Below are positions 10,987 to 20,092 of a stretch of 23,306 nt of DNA, in pieces. The number at the start of each line of letters is the position of its first letter. Position 1 is the first letter of the stretch. Made by a program: the position numbers and the translations under genes. This DNA is from Nemertoderma westbladi (taxonomy: Eukaryota; Xenacoelomorpha; Nemertodermatida; Nemertodermatidae). The notes under the pieces were generated by a model. The model saw only the letters and a list, made by a program, of their open reading frames with translations, ran no database searches and was not told the origin of the DNA. Where the stretch lies: positions 1 through 23,306 of the forward strand of contig JAUCBJ010003809.1 in NCBI GenBank assembly GCA_032718475.1. The letters are read 5' to 3'.

Positions 10987-11212
10987 ATGAGGAGGTCAAT
11001 TAAGTATTTATTTACAGTATCTAATTTATTTTATTGTTAAAATTGTGTTTTTGTCATCTAAATGCCTCAAAATCTAGTATTTAGTAAGACTCGTTTTTAT
11101 TTAAAGCCACGCTAACGAGTGTTCCGACCACTTACCGTTGGACGTTGGTATCGAGTCTTACGACCACCTTCTTGATTGTCAGTCTCTCCTAAAAAAAAGT
11201 TAAGTAATGTTA

Positions 11213-11474
11213 TTAACTCTCTGGAAATGGATTGTTTTCGGCTGGAACCCAGTTCAAAAAGCGAACTGGAAAGCTATGGACTCATAGTGGATCCAGTGCT
11301 CACAAGTCCCAGATAGACTATAATATTCTGTTTCGTAGGAAATGAAGGAGCTCTATACAAGATTGTAATGCATTTACACTTCGACCCTTCTCTAGTGATC
11401 ACCGCCTTATTATGGCCAAGGTAAGACTTAGTCTGCGTGCTAGCAGAACAACGAAATCTGCCTTGCCACGGTAT
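11213..11474 (+). pseudogene. LINE endonuclease domain, C-terminal fragment
   Basis: The frame reads NGLFSAGTQFKKRTGKLWTH, then SQIDY, a degraded RRK-stop-RSS, then FSSDHRLIMAKVRLSLR. The SDHRLI histidine motif is the catalytic end of the APE-like endonuclease that nicks target DNA. There is a TGA stop near 11342 and a small insertion after IDY. The fragment ends in LPRY, where the SINE composite inserted, and continues in frame at 12551 as DWSSLL. Confidence 0.8.
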
Positions 11475-11820
11475 TATACATTTATTATAGGAAGGGATCT
11501 TGGGGTCTTAACCTCGAATGATAAGTTTATTTTACCGAAAATAACTTATCTTTTATTGGCGCAATTGTAGGACTAATCCCATCACATGCGTACTTTTTAA
11601 CCGGGTAGTGTACAAATTTAGGAATCGCGTAATTTTTTCTTGAAATTAATATCTCATATCTCTCCAAACCACGTACGCGTTTCGACCTTACTGGGTCTCA
11701 TCAGCGTGGTGTCGGATTCGAACCTGGGACCTCGAGGTGGAAGCCGAGACTACAACCACTAGGCCACAGGTTCTTGAGATATGGAGTATTAATTTCAAAG
11801 CCAGCTGCCATTTTATTAGC
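11475..11820 (-). mobile_element. tRNA-derived SINE, inverted copy A
   Basis: Read on the minus strand it starts GCTAATAAAATGGCAGCTGG, carries B box GGTTCGAATCC (plus 11714-11724) and A box TGGCCTAGTGG (11756-11766), and ends AATGTATA. It lacks the last ~60 bp seen in copy C. With copy B it forms arms of a large inverted repeat around 11821. Confidence 0.85.
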
Positions 11821-12135
11821 AAACGAATCCGACACCACGCTGATGAGACCCAATAAGGTCGAAACGCGTACGTGGTTTGGAGAGATATGAGATATTAATT
11901 TCAACAAAAAATTACGCGAATCCTAAATTTGTACACTACCCGGTTAAAAAGTACGCATGTGATGGGATTAGTCCTACAATTGCGCCAATAAAAGATAAGT
12001 TATTTTCGGTAAAATAAACTTATCATTCGAGGTTAAGACCCCAAGATCCCTTCCTATAATAAATGTATAATAACAAACACCTCGAAAAATACAGCTTGCC
12101 AACACATTGTTACTATATCAAATAATAAAAAATCA
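11821..12135 (+). mobile_element. tRNA-derived SINE, 5'-truncated copy B
   Basis: This copy starts within the tRNA-like head just after the B box (CGAATCCGACACCACG) and runs through the body to AATAATAAAAAATCA. It has a short extra AAAATACAGC segment near 12084 relative to copy C. Confidence 0.82.
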
Positions 12136-12538
12136 GGGGCTAATAAAATGGCAGCTGGCTTTGAAATTAATACTCCATATCTCAAGAACCTGTGGCCTAG
12201 TGGTTGTAGTCTCGGCTTCCACCTCGAGGTCCCAGGTTCGAATCCGACACCACGCTGATGAGACCCAGTAAGGTCGAAACGCGTACGTGGTTTGGAGAGA
12301 TATGAGATATTAATTTCAAGAAAAATTACGCGATTCTTAAATTTGTACACTACCCGGTTAAAAAGTACGCATGTGATGGGATTAGTCCTACAATTGCGCC
12401 AATAAAAGATAAGTTATTTTCGGTAAAATAAACTTATCATTCGAGGTTAAGACCCTAAGATCCCTTCCTATAATAAATGTATAATAACAAACACCTCGTT
12501 GCCAACACATTGTTACTATATCAAATAATCAAAAATCA
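12136..12538 (+). mobile_element. tRNA-derived SINE, most complete copy C
   Basis: It starts GGGGCTAATAAAATGG, contains a tRNA-like promoter head, a unique body, a hairpin-forming segment (12408-12438) and ends AATAATCAAAAATCA. Segments on each side of the head, TTGAAATTAATACTCC and GGAGAGATATGAGATATTAATTTC, are imperfect inverted repeats. The element is about 400 bp and has no protein-coding capacity. SINEs use LINE machinery for mobility; the partner here is unknown. Confidence 0.83.
12193..12245 (+). promoter_or_regulatory. Internal RNA polymerase III promoter (A and B boxes) of SINE copy C
   Basis: A box TGGCCTAGTGG (12193-12203) and B box GGTTCGAATCC (12235-12245) match the consensus sequences. 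Their spacing is 42 bp start to start, normal for a tRNA-like promoter. The region does not close into an acceptor stem, so it is a SINE head, not a tRNA gene. Confidence 0.85.
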
Positions 12539-12550
12539 TTGCCACGGTAT

Positions 12551-13105
12551 GACTGGTCCTCTCTGTTGCAACAGCCAAGTGTGAGATCCAGCTTCACACT
12601 ACAGGTGAGCAACAGGTATGAGGTTCTTGCCTCTGAGGCGGCAGATCACTGTGAGGGCTATACTGCCTTCACAGAAGCAGTTTAGTTAGCAACTGCAGAA
12701 ACAGTCCCTGTATACCTCGAAACAGGAAACGGGCCCCCTGGACTGACAACAAAATTCAGAAGTGCCGAAATGACCTCTATAAGGCGCAGAAAGAGTCCCG
12801 ACTCAAACAGACTACAGCGGCCAAGAATGCAGTTAAGAGCTGCATCTAGGTCCCTGAACAGGCAGTACTCTGTTAATCTACAGGAGCTAATAAACCAACA
12901 GGTTGATGCCATCAATGATGCTGACGACAGCAGGCAATCATCCCAGGCATGGAGATCGATCAACTTGCTTACTGGGCGGAAAAGCCAACCAACCACCAAG
13001 GTTAAGGCTGACTCACCAGCCGATCGCCTCAATGGTTGGAAGGCCCACATTGAAAAGCTCTTCAATGATGACAGGGTATTGCCTGATAACTTTATAGAAG
13101 TTAAA
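12551..13105 (+). pseudogene. LINE ORF2 linker region between endonuclease and RT (frameshifted)
   Basis: The frame resumes after the SINE as DWSSLLQQPSVRSSF and continues to a TAG near 12681. It then shifts (RNRKRAPWTDNKIQKCRND, frame change near 12840) and reads an acidic/basic linker ending with LNGWKAHIEKLFNDDR. The last frameshift is in a run of ten A residues near 13101-13111. At least three lesions show that this copy cannot encode an intact protein. Confidence 0.75.
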
Positions 13106-13942
13106 AAAAAAATCTGTACTCCCAGATATTGCCATTGGCGATATCTCCTTTGCAGAAGTGAAGGCTGCTGCAAAGAGCATTAAGACCAATCGTGCCAGTG
13201 GAGTAGATGGTGTTCCCCCTGAGGTCTTCAAAATACCTGAGTGTTTAAAGCTCATCTATCCCATCATAGTAGACATGTACCGAACAACAAGAGTCCCACA
13301 AGAAATGAAAACAAATAAGTTGGTGCCAGTTCCCAAGAAGGGCAACCTAACACTCTATGGTTCTTTTCGGCGAATCTCATTGATCTCGATTGCTGCAAAG
13401 CTATGCAATAGAATTCTATTAAATCGCATCAGGGATCCCATTGAGAGACTGCTCTGTGGAAATCAGAATGGGTTCCGTAAAGGTCGTGGGACCATGGAGC
13501 CCATTTTGGCACTTAGAAGGATAATTGAAGAGTTATCAAAAAAGAAAGACAGGCATCTATCTGTTATCTTTGTTGACTTCTTCAAGGCCTTTGATTCAGT
13601 CTCTCGCTCACGTATGTTCAGCATACTTTCATTATATGGGATTCCTGATGAAATTATTGCAGCAATCAGATCAGTGTACGATGGTTCGACAACATTTGTG
13701 TCTACTGTTGATGGTGACACAGAACCATTTGAAGTGTTATGGGGCGTCCTCCAGGGAGACACACTTGCACCATTCTTGTTCATAATTGTGGTTGACTATG
13801 TTCTACGCATGTGCTTAAAACATCATAATGATAATGGGGTGATGATAACTCCACCTACTGGCTCCAGAAGTGGAGGAAATCCTGCCAAGTACCTAACTGA
13901 TCTAGACTTTGCTGATGACTTAGGAGTACTCTCAGAATCATT
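13106..13942 (+). pseudogene. LINE reverse transcriptase domain, N-terminal and catalytic part
   Basis: The frame reads LPDIAIGDISFAEVKAAAKS, then SGVDGVPPEV, PVPKKGNLTLYGSFRRISL, NQNGFRKGRGT, IFVDFFKAFDSVSR (catalytic Asp block A), GVLQGDTLAPFLFIIVVDYV and DLDFADDLGVLSES. The F-A-D-D is the catalytic aspartate pair of the RT palm. The part before the first start codon is joined by the poly-A frameshift. The frame ends prematurely because of a 59-bp insertion at 13943. Confidence 0.9.
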
Positions 13943-14001
13943 GTGGTCATCATGGTTCTAATTATAACATTTTCCTATAAATAACAATAAACTTAAACAT
14001 T
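13943..14001. mobile_element. Short (55 bp + 4) insertion in the LINE RT, CATT target duplication
   Basis: CATT occurs at 13939-13942 and again at 13998-14001. Removing 13943-14001 restores the frame ESLEGSQRLL. The insert is AT-rich with no coding sequence and no clear inverted ends. It may be a very short transposon or filler from break repair. Confidence 0.55.
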
Positions 14002-14752
14002 AGAGGGATCCCAACGGCTCCTCAGCTCATTAGAACATGCTGCTTCTAGTGTTGGTCTTTTTATTAACTCCAGAAAGACCAACATTTTGACAGTTAACTT
14101 TGAAAGTCATCAACAAGTCTCTAATCGGATGAGCATAAGCTCAAAGGATGGTATGCTTGAGCATGTGGACGACTTCTGTTACCTGGGATCATGGATCCGG
14201 AAGTCAGGTGAGGACCTTCGAATACGTAAGGGAAAGGCAAGGGCAGCCTTGAATAGGCTTTTCAGGATTTGGAAGTCACCGAGAATTAATCGGAAACTTA
14301 AGGTCCGATTATTTAGAGCAGCAGTAGTTCCAGTTCTCCTCTATCGGAGTCCATGCTGGGCTCTAACTGCTGAGGACACCAAATCTCTGGATGGCACATT
14401 CACAAGAATGCTACGCCTACGCCGGGTTCATTGTGTCAAGTACAATGCACACATCTCCAACCAGACACTATATAACATTGGAGGTGTCTCATTAGTTCCC
14501 CCAAGCTTGACACTAGAACAAAATCGCCTCTGCTTTGCAGGACATTGCTTTCGCCGTGAGGATCAGCCAGTGCATAATCTTGTACTTTGGCAGCCTCATG
14601 GAGTGAATAAGCATGGTGGACAGCCCATGACTTTCTTGAGACGCATCTTAAAGGACACTGGCCTTGAAGATGCGGATGATCTAACAAATGTCATGGGTGA
14701 TAGGGAGTTATAGCGGCGCAATTTTGTCGACAAGCCGGCACAGCATTCTTAA
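14002..14752 (+). pseudogene. LINE RT thumb and C-terminal region
   Basis: The frame reads QRLLSSLEHAASSVGLFINS, then DDFCYLGSWIRKSGEDLRIR, FRIWKSPRINRKLKVRLFRA, PVLLYRSPCWALT and NRLCFAGHCFRR, typical of the region after the RT palm in this LINE type. TAG at 14711-14713 replaces what is normally a Trp codon (RELW-like). Reading on gives RRNFVDKPAQHS and TAA at 14750-14752. Confidence 0.88.
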
Positions 14753-14794
14753 AATTGCAGCTGTAATGCAGCATGCATTAGTGCATGTATGCAC

Positions 14795-15920
14795 AGTTTA
14801 CAGACGTACCGAGCTGGTACTCCATTAAGTACTGCCATAATAGTTTACAGACGTACCGAGCTGGTACGGCCATTCAGTACCTCCATAATAGTTTACAGAT
14901 GTACCGAGCTGGTACTCCATACAGTACCTCCATAATAGTTTACAGACGTACCGAGCTGGTACGGCCATTCAGTATCGCCATAATAGTTTACAGATGTACC
15001 AAGCTGGTACGGCCATTCAGTACCGCCATAATAGTTTACAGATGTACCGAGCTGGTACTCCATACAGTACCTCCATAATAGTTTACAGACGTACCGAGCT
15101 GGTACGGCCATTCAGTACCTTCATAATAGTTTACAGATGTACCGAGCTGGTACTCCATACAGTACCTCCATAATAGTTTACAGACGTACCGAGCTGGTAC
15201 TCCATTCAGTACCGCCATAATAGTTTACAGATGTACCGAGCTGGTACTCCATTCAGTACCGCCATAATAGTTTACAGATGTACCGAGCTGGTACTCCATT
15301 CAGTACCGCCATAATAGTTTACAGATGTACCGAGCTGGTACGGCCATTCAGTACCGCCATAATAGTTTACAGATGTACCGAGCTGGTACTCCATACAGTA
15401 CCTCCATAATAGTTTACAGACGTACCGAGCTGGTACGGCCATTCAGTACCGCCATAATAGTTTACAGATGTACCGAGCTGGTACTCCATTCAGTACCGCC
15501 ATAATAGTTTACAGATGTACCGAGCTGGTACTCCATACAGTACCTCCATAATAGTTTACAGACGTACCGAGCTGGTACGGCCATTCAGTACCTGCCATAA
15601 TAGTTTACAGATGTACCGAGCTGGAGCAGGTACTCTATTCAGTACTGCCATAATAGTTTACAGATGTACCGAGCTGGTACTCTATTCAGTACTGCCATAA
15701 TAGTTTACAGATGTACCGAGCTGGTACGGCCATTCAGTACCTCCATAATAGCTTACAGATGTACCGAGCTGGTACGGCCATTCAGTACCTCCATAATAGT
15801 TTACAGATGTACCGAGCTGGTACTCTATTCAGTACTGCCATAATAATTTACAGATGTACCGAGCTGGTACGGCCATTCAGTACCTCCATAATAGTTTACA
15901 GATCTACCGAACTGGTACTC
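14795..15920. repeat. 47-bp minisatellite, about 24 units
   Basis: The unit is AGTTTACAGATGTACCGAGC followed by TGGTACTCCATTCAGTACCG and CCATAAT. There are recurrent ACTCC/ACGGCC and ACCGCC/ACCTCC variants, and one unit near 15622 has a 5-bp AGCAGG-type insertion. It lies in intron 1 immediately after the LINE. Its open frames are by-products. Confidence 0.95.
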
Positions 15921-16222
15921 TCGTTAATGTTAGGCCTACAGCAGTAGAGTTAGAGTCTGACAGTTTTCCGTAAACCAGTCCAGCAGAATAATGTGATAAT
16001 TTAAGGGGGACAGAATCTGCGAACAGGGGGACATTATCCGCTAGCGGATACGAACCCCGGAGAGGACTGTATCCGCGGGGAGACAGATTCCGCTGTTATA
16101 CCGGTATTAAAAGTGGAACGCTCTGCCTAATGAAATAAAATCCTATATAATTTAAATCGGCAGTTAATAATAATTATACAGTAAAGGTATTAGGTTATTA
16201 ATAATTGACCATGTAAACTTAC

Positions 16223-16295
16223 CCTTTTCACTAGTAATAAGTGGAGGAGCAACTTCTGCCTCACCCTCTACAGACTTTCCTCCCTCGTCAGACAT
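16223..16295 (-). CDS. Exon 1 (start codon) of the axonemal dynein heavy chain-like gene
   Basis: On the minus strand ATG (16295-16293) opens MSDEGGKSVEGEAEV, then APPLITSEKG, and the exon ends AAAAGG|GTAAGT at 16223 in phase 1. An in-frame TAA 21 nt upstream (16316-16314) and A at -3 support this start. The acidic, disordered N-terminus joins exon 2 through a split Gly codon. No long open frame exists here, so it is easy to miss. The protein would be the motor subunit of ciliary outer-arm dynein, and this part would lie in its N-terminal tail. The identification depends on the three exons joining in phase and on the nearby X-box. Confidence 0.6.
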
Positions 16296-16396
16296 ATTTG
16301 ATGAAATAATAATTTATACCGGTATCTAATATATTCCTAATACTGTAATAATACAGATATCTCACATGTAACTTTGAAAGAAGTAATGTTTACAGG
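16296..16396 (-). promoter_or_regulatory. Proximal promoter / 5' UTR of the dynein-like gene
   Basis: This is an AT-rich 101 bp between the start codon and the X-box. No clear TATA box is visible at a useful distance, which is common for cilia genes. The transcription start cannot be placed. Confidence 0.45.
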
Positions 16397-16409
16397 GTAA
16401 CCTAGCAAC
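16397..16409. promoter_or_regulatory. RFX X-box, GTAACC-T-AGCAAC
   Basis: GTAACCTAGCAAC fits the RFX consensus GTNRCC(0-3N)RGYAAC at every defined position with a 1-nt spacer. It lies 102 bp upstream of the dynein-like ATG, in the window where X-boxes of axonemal genes usually occur. RFX factors activate cilia genes through this site. Confidence 0.7.
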
Positions 16410-17221
16410 GCCTAATTTCATACATAATAACAAGGAACCAAACTCCAAATATTTATATTATGAGCCAATTTGGCTGGATAAGTGCGACTCATTTCTATTA
16501 AAATAGTTTGGTTGGTAGATTGTGGTGCGAGCCATGTAGTATGGGAATCCTCTGCCTACTGCCTGGTAATATTATGGTGTGTCACTATTTGCAAATGCAG
16601 TAGTTATCGTCGTCTTGAGATGTTGACTACTAAAACCTTTGTGACATTTAAAACTCCAAAGTTGAAATTTATATAAATTAATGGGAGAAAAAGTTGGGAT
16701 TTTTATAGACTTTCCTTCCCCCGGGAAGGCTAATAGATGCCTAAACATTCATGTACTTCCATTTCTTTGTTTATAACACATTGAAGCTGATAAGTAAATA
16801 TTTGCTGATACTGTATGTACTAAACCAATGGCTGCATTATTGTGAGGACAATAATCATTTTGTAATTTTCCAGTCTGCAGGCTAGAGGGCGAAATGTGTG
16901 AAAGTGAACACTATTCGAACACCCATGTGAACACCCATGTGAACATCCATGTGACCTTCCCTTCCTTGCTAGCTTACCATCCTTAAACGAATATAATACA
17001 TACACAATAAACACATGAACCGTAATATAGTGAAATAAAATTAACTTATTTAAAACGCTTATAAAAACATTTATAGGGAAAATCGACAATTCCGGCTTCA
17101 TGGTAACAATGACGGTGAGTGGAACCAGTTCTTTTTTCAATTTTCAAGCAATATGATAAAGATTAGTAGAAAATCTGGGCGGGTGTCCGATGTCCGTGTC
17201 ATCAGAAATTACTCGGTTTGT
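16410..17221. other. Upstream region without a recognisable gene
   Basis: AT-rich sequence. Open frames (for example 16482-16676 plus and 16820-17140 minus) show no convincing family. A small tandem repeat lies within it. Confidence 0.5.
16917..16952. repeat. 12-bp tandem repeat, 3 copies
   Basis: GAACACCCATGT is repeated three times, the last with one change (GAACATCCATGT). Confidence 0.9.
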
Positions 17222-18390
17222 TACTGCCCTGGGGGCTATCATCCGGTGGGGGGGCTATTGTACGAGGGCTACTGTACGGGTGCTACTGTACGGGTGCTAC
17301 TGTACGGGGGCCATTGTACGGGGGCTACTGTTTGGGGGCTACTGTACGGGGGCTACTGTTTGGGGGCTACTGTACGGGGGCTACTGTACGGGGGCTACTG
17401 TTTGGGGGCTACTGTACGGGGGCTACTGTACTGGTGCTACTGTACGGGGGCTACTGTTTGCGGGCTACTGTTTGCGGGCTACTGTACGGGGGCTACTGTA
17501 CTGGTGCTACTGTACGGGGGCTACTGTTTGGGGGCTACTGTACGGGGGCTACTGTACGGGGGCTACTGTTTGGGGGCTACTGTTTGGGGGCTACTGTACG
17601 GGGGCTACTGTACTGGTGCTACTGTTTGGGGGCTACTGTACGGGGGCTACTGTTTGGGGGCTACTGTTTGGGGGCTACTGTTTGGGAGCTACTGTACAGG
17701 GGCTACTGTTTGGGGGCTACTGTTTGGGGGATACTGTACGGGGGCTACTGTTTGGGGGCTACTGTACAGGGGCTACTGTTTGGGAGCTACTGTACAGGAG
17801 CTACTGTTTGGGGGCTACTGTTTGGGGGCTACTGTTTGGGAGCTATTGTACAGGGGCTACTGTTTGGGGGCTACTGTTTGGGGGCTACTGTTTGGGGGAT
17901 ACTGTACGGGGGCTACTGTACGGGGGCTACTGTTTGGAGGCTACTGTACGGGGGCTACTGTACGGGGGCTACTGTTTGGGGGCTACTGTTTGCGGGCTAC
18001 TGTACTGGGGCTACTGTACGGGGGCTACTGTACGGTGGCTACTGTTTGGGGGCTACTGTACGGGGGCTACTGTTTGGGGGTTACTGTACGGGGGCTACTG
18101 TTTGGGGGCTACTGTTTGGGGGCTACTGTACGGGGGCTGCTGTCTGGGGGCAACTGTTTGGAGGCTACTGTTTGGGGGCTACTGTTTGGGGGCTACTGTT
18201 TGGGGGCTACTGTAGGGGGCTGCTGTCTGGGGACTACTGTTTGGAGGCTACTGTTTGGAGGCTATTGTTTGGGGGCTACTGTTTGGGGGCTACTGTAGGG
18301 GGCTGCTGTCTGGGGGCTACTGTTTTGGGGGCTATTGTTTGGGGGCTATTGTTTGGGGGCTACTGTTTTGGGGCTACTATCCGGGTGGTT
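17222..18390 (+). repeat. 14-bp G-rich minisatellite, about 83 units
   Basis: The unit is CTACTGTTTGGGGG or CTACTGTACGGGGG. A G4-G5 tract recurs every 14 bp on the plus strand. All three plus frames stay open because the unit has no stop, giving a Gly/Leu/Tyr/Cys-rich pseudo-peptide. The right third has more one-base indels (shortened TAGGGGG and TTTTGGGG units) than the left. It lies about 1 kb upstream of the dynein-like start. Confidence 0.96.
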
Positions 18391-19494
18391 ACTATGAAAT
18401 TTATACAACTATGAAATCAAAAGCTCAATTGGCAATTACTTTCTCCACACTAATTAATTATAACGTTTACCGCCTAGTAGTACTGTAGGTAGCACCAGAA
18501 GCGCTATTTAATTAATCAAATTATTATAATTATAAATCACAAGACATCAAACCAATATTACAAAGATAAATTTATACGCTAAAGCACAAGATTTACAAAT
18601 TAATTAATATTAAAATAAGCAGTGACTATTTAAATTCTTTGTTTCGTTAATTATTTATACACTTTTAGAACGTTGTCTACAAATTTACACATTAATTCAG
18701 ATAGATGTACTATACAAAGAGTCCAGGGTTGAAAAATTAAAGTTCAATTGATGTCTCAGAACGGTTGTCAACGGGCAGTGCAATAAAACGTGCTGTTCAG
18801 TTTGTACAGTTGCCTGATCACACGTGCACACTCGAAGATCTCTGGGCGTTCTACTCCATCGGGTCTAAGTGATCCGATTCGGTCAAACACGATCTTTTCG
18901 ATCTTTCGCGAAATACACCTAGAAGGAGTGAGAATTTCGGAAAAGTTAAAAACTACGAAATGTTCCTAACCCCAGAATTATGCTAGACGGAACCAATAAA
19001 AAATTGAAAAAAATTAATACTAGGGAGTCTACCGGGCCAACGAAGGTCGCCGATTGGCAGATATTATTTTTGCCTATTACTACGGGAAGGAATAATCATT
19101 TAAAGTAAAAACATGTACAAGGGATATGGTCGGGAGGCTCGAGATCTATCCAACGGAAGCGGTCCCGGAATCGTAAATTAAGAAGTTCTCGAGTTATGGA
19201 GGAAATTTAACGCGTCATTAAATAATGCAGTAATTAGCAATTAGCGCTAATTAAGGATGAATTAATTGATTGAATATAGAAATCAACGCTGCCAATCGAT
19301 GGGAAACAACGAGAGGAGCTCGCCAATTTTTTAAATTTTCAAAAAAGACCCGCGGAAGCCGAGATAAATGGATTTTCGTAAAATCGGGGCCCCGACTGCC
19401 AAGTGGAATATCAGAGGCAAATCGACACCTTTGGGAAGTAGGTGATTATTATTATTATTGATTATTGAAATGGTTTTAGGTATTCATTAGAAGT
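18391..19494. other. About 1.1 kb with no recognisable gene
   Basis: AT-rich, partly low-complexity sequence with a short (ATT)n run near 19445-19458. I see no coding family, RNA gene or repeat array. Confidence 0.5.
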
Positions 19495-19566
19495 TGTGAG
19501 CGGATTCAATTCCGCCGCATTACCCTCACAAAGTTGGGAAGTGGCACCTTTTTCAGCAATATTGGA

Positions 19567-19598
19567 GATACGAGATTGGTAACAACCAATCTCGTATC
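19567..19598. repeat. Perfect 14-bp inverted repeat (stem-loop) in the LTR
   Basis: GATACGAGATTGGT (19567-19580), loop AACA, then ACCAATCTCGTATC (19585-19598). The arms are perfectly complementary. Confidence 0.95.
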
Positions 19599-19698
19599 AC
19601 ACCCAATAATGGGGATAACACAAGCCCCAATAGCCACACAAAGGGAGGTTAGAGGTCAAACCACCTCGAGAGGGAAAAATAACCAGCAAGGGCCAACA

Positions 19699-19717
19699 GG
19701 GGGGGGGGGGGGGGGGG
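19699..19717 (+). repeat. 19-G homopolymer in the LTR
   Basis: Nineteen consecutive G residues. The exact length is prone to sequencing or assembly error. Confidence 0.9.
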
Positions 19718-19759
19718 AAGCACTCCCAGAGAGGTGAGAGGCGTGAAGTAGGTTATCAG

Positions 19760-19860
19760 CCAATAGGAGCGGGGGAGAGCATCCACTGAACGAAGGCCAA
19801 AGTAGTGTAGCAATAATTATACATATATATTGTCAGTACAGTTCAGTTATTTCATTCAGT
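19760..19860 (+). promoter_or_regulatory. LTR RNA polymerase II promoter
   Basis: CCAAT at 19760-19764 is followed by the GC-rich GGAGCGGGGGAG, TATATAT at 19824-19830, and TCAGT initiator-like motifs. The one at 19856-19860 is about 32 bp after the TATA box, the normal distance, and would mark the start of R. Confidence 0.6.
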
Positions 19861-20092
19861 CATTAGTTTGAGTGCAGACCAGTCACATCTTCCACCGTCG
19901 CTGTCACCGTCACCATCACATATATTATCCTACCTACCGGTACATTCAGTCATTATTAACTGTGCTATCATTCAGCCATTATCATTAACATTATATCAAT
20001 TAGCAAGCACCAGAGATAACAACAAACTCTCATTTTATTTCAACCGTACGGCGATGCATAGGATAACTAACCGGTCGGGATCCCTTGATCCC

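Larger units (their letters stand above)
11475..12538. mobile_element. Composite of three tRNA-SINE copies (one inverted) inserted in the LINE
   Basis: The 1,064-bp block is flanked by identical 12-bp direct repeats, TTGCCACGGTAT, at 11463-11474 and 12539-12550. These look like the target-site duplication of one insertion event. Removing the block and one repeat restores the LINE reading frame exactly (ALPRY|DWSS). Inside are an inverted copy (11475-11820), a 5'-truncated direct copy (11821-12135) and a complete direct copy (12136-12538). Confidence 0.85.
11205..14752 (+). mobile_element. Non-LTR retrotransposon (LINE), 5'-truncated and broken
   Basis: After the nested insertions are discounted, the plus strand reads an apurinic-type endonuclease end followed by a reverse transcriptase and the conserved C-terminal region. 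It resembles RTE/Nimb-like 'endonuclease-reverse transcriptase' elements; the clade is uncertain without a search. It is antisense to the dynein-like gene inside intron 1. The left boundary is approximate, set where recognisable endonuclease sequence begins. The 47-bp array starts about 40 bp after the final stop. Confidence 0.85.
6552..16222 (-). other. Intron 1 of the dynein-like gene (9,671 bp), filled with repeats
   Basis: On the minus strand it starts GTAAGT (16222) and ends TTCTTTCAG (6552), phase 1. It holds a ~46-bp array, a 47-bp array, a broken LINE carrying a SINE composite, and a dispersed-repeat remnant. The 10987-11204 and 15921-16222 stretches show nothing recognisable. Confidence 0.6.

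Noticed and set aside
12186-12250. A true tRNA gene
   Set aside because: A and B boxes are good, but no acceptor stem closes and the same segment recurs within longer SINE copies.
14436-14687. Minus-strand frame within the LINE
   Set aside because: Shadow of the LINE C-terminal frame.
16482-16676. WLVDCGAS resembling a retroelement protease (D-S/T-G-A)
   Set aside because: Only this short match is present; flanking sequence has no further similarity and the active-site Ser/Thr would be Cys.
17153-18414. Three overlapping plus-strand frames of 340-400 codons rich in Gly, Cys, Tyr and Leu
   Set aside because: A 14-bp unit without stops opens all frames at once; there is no sign of coding beyond that.
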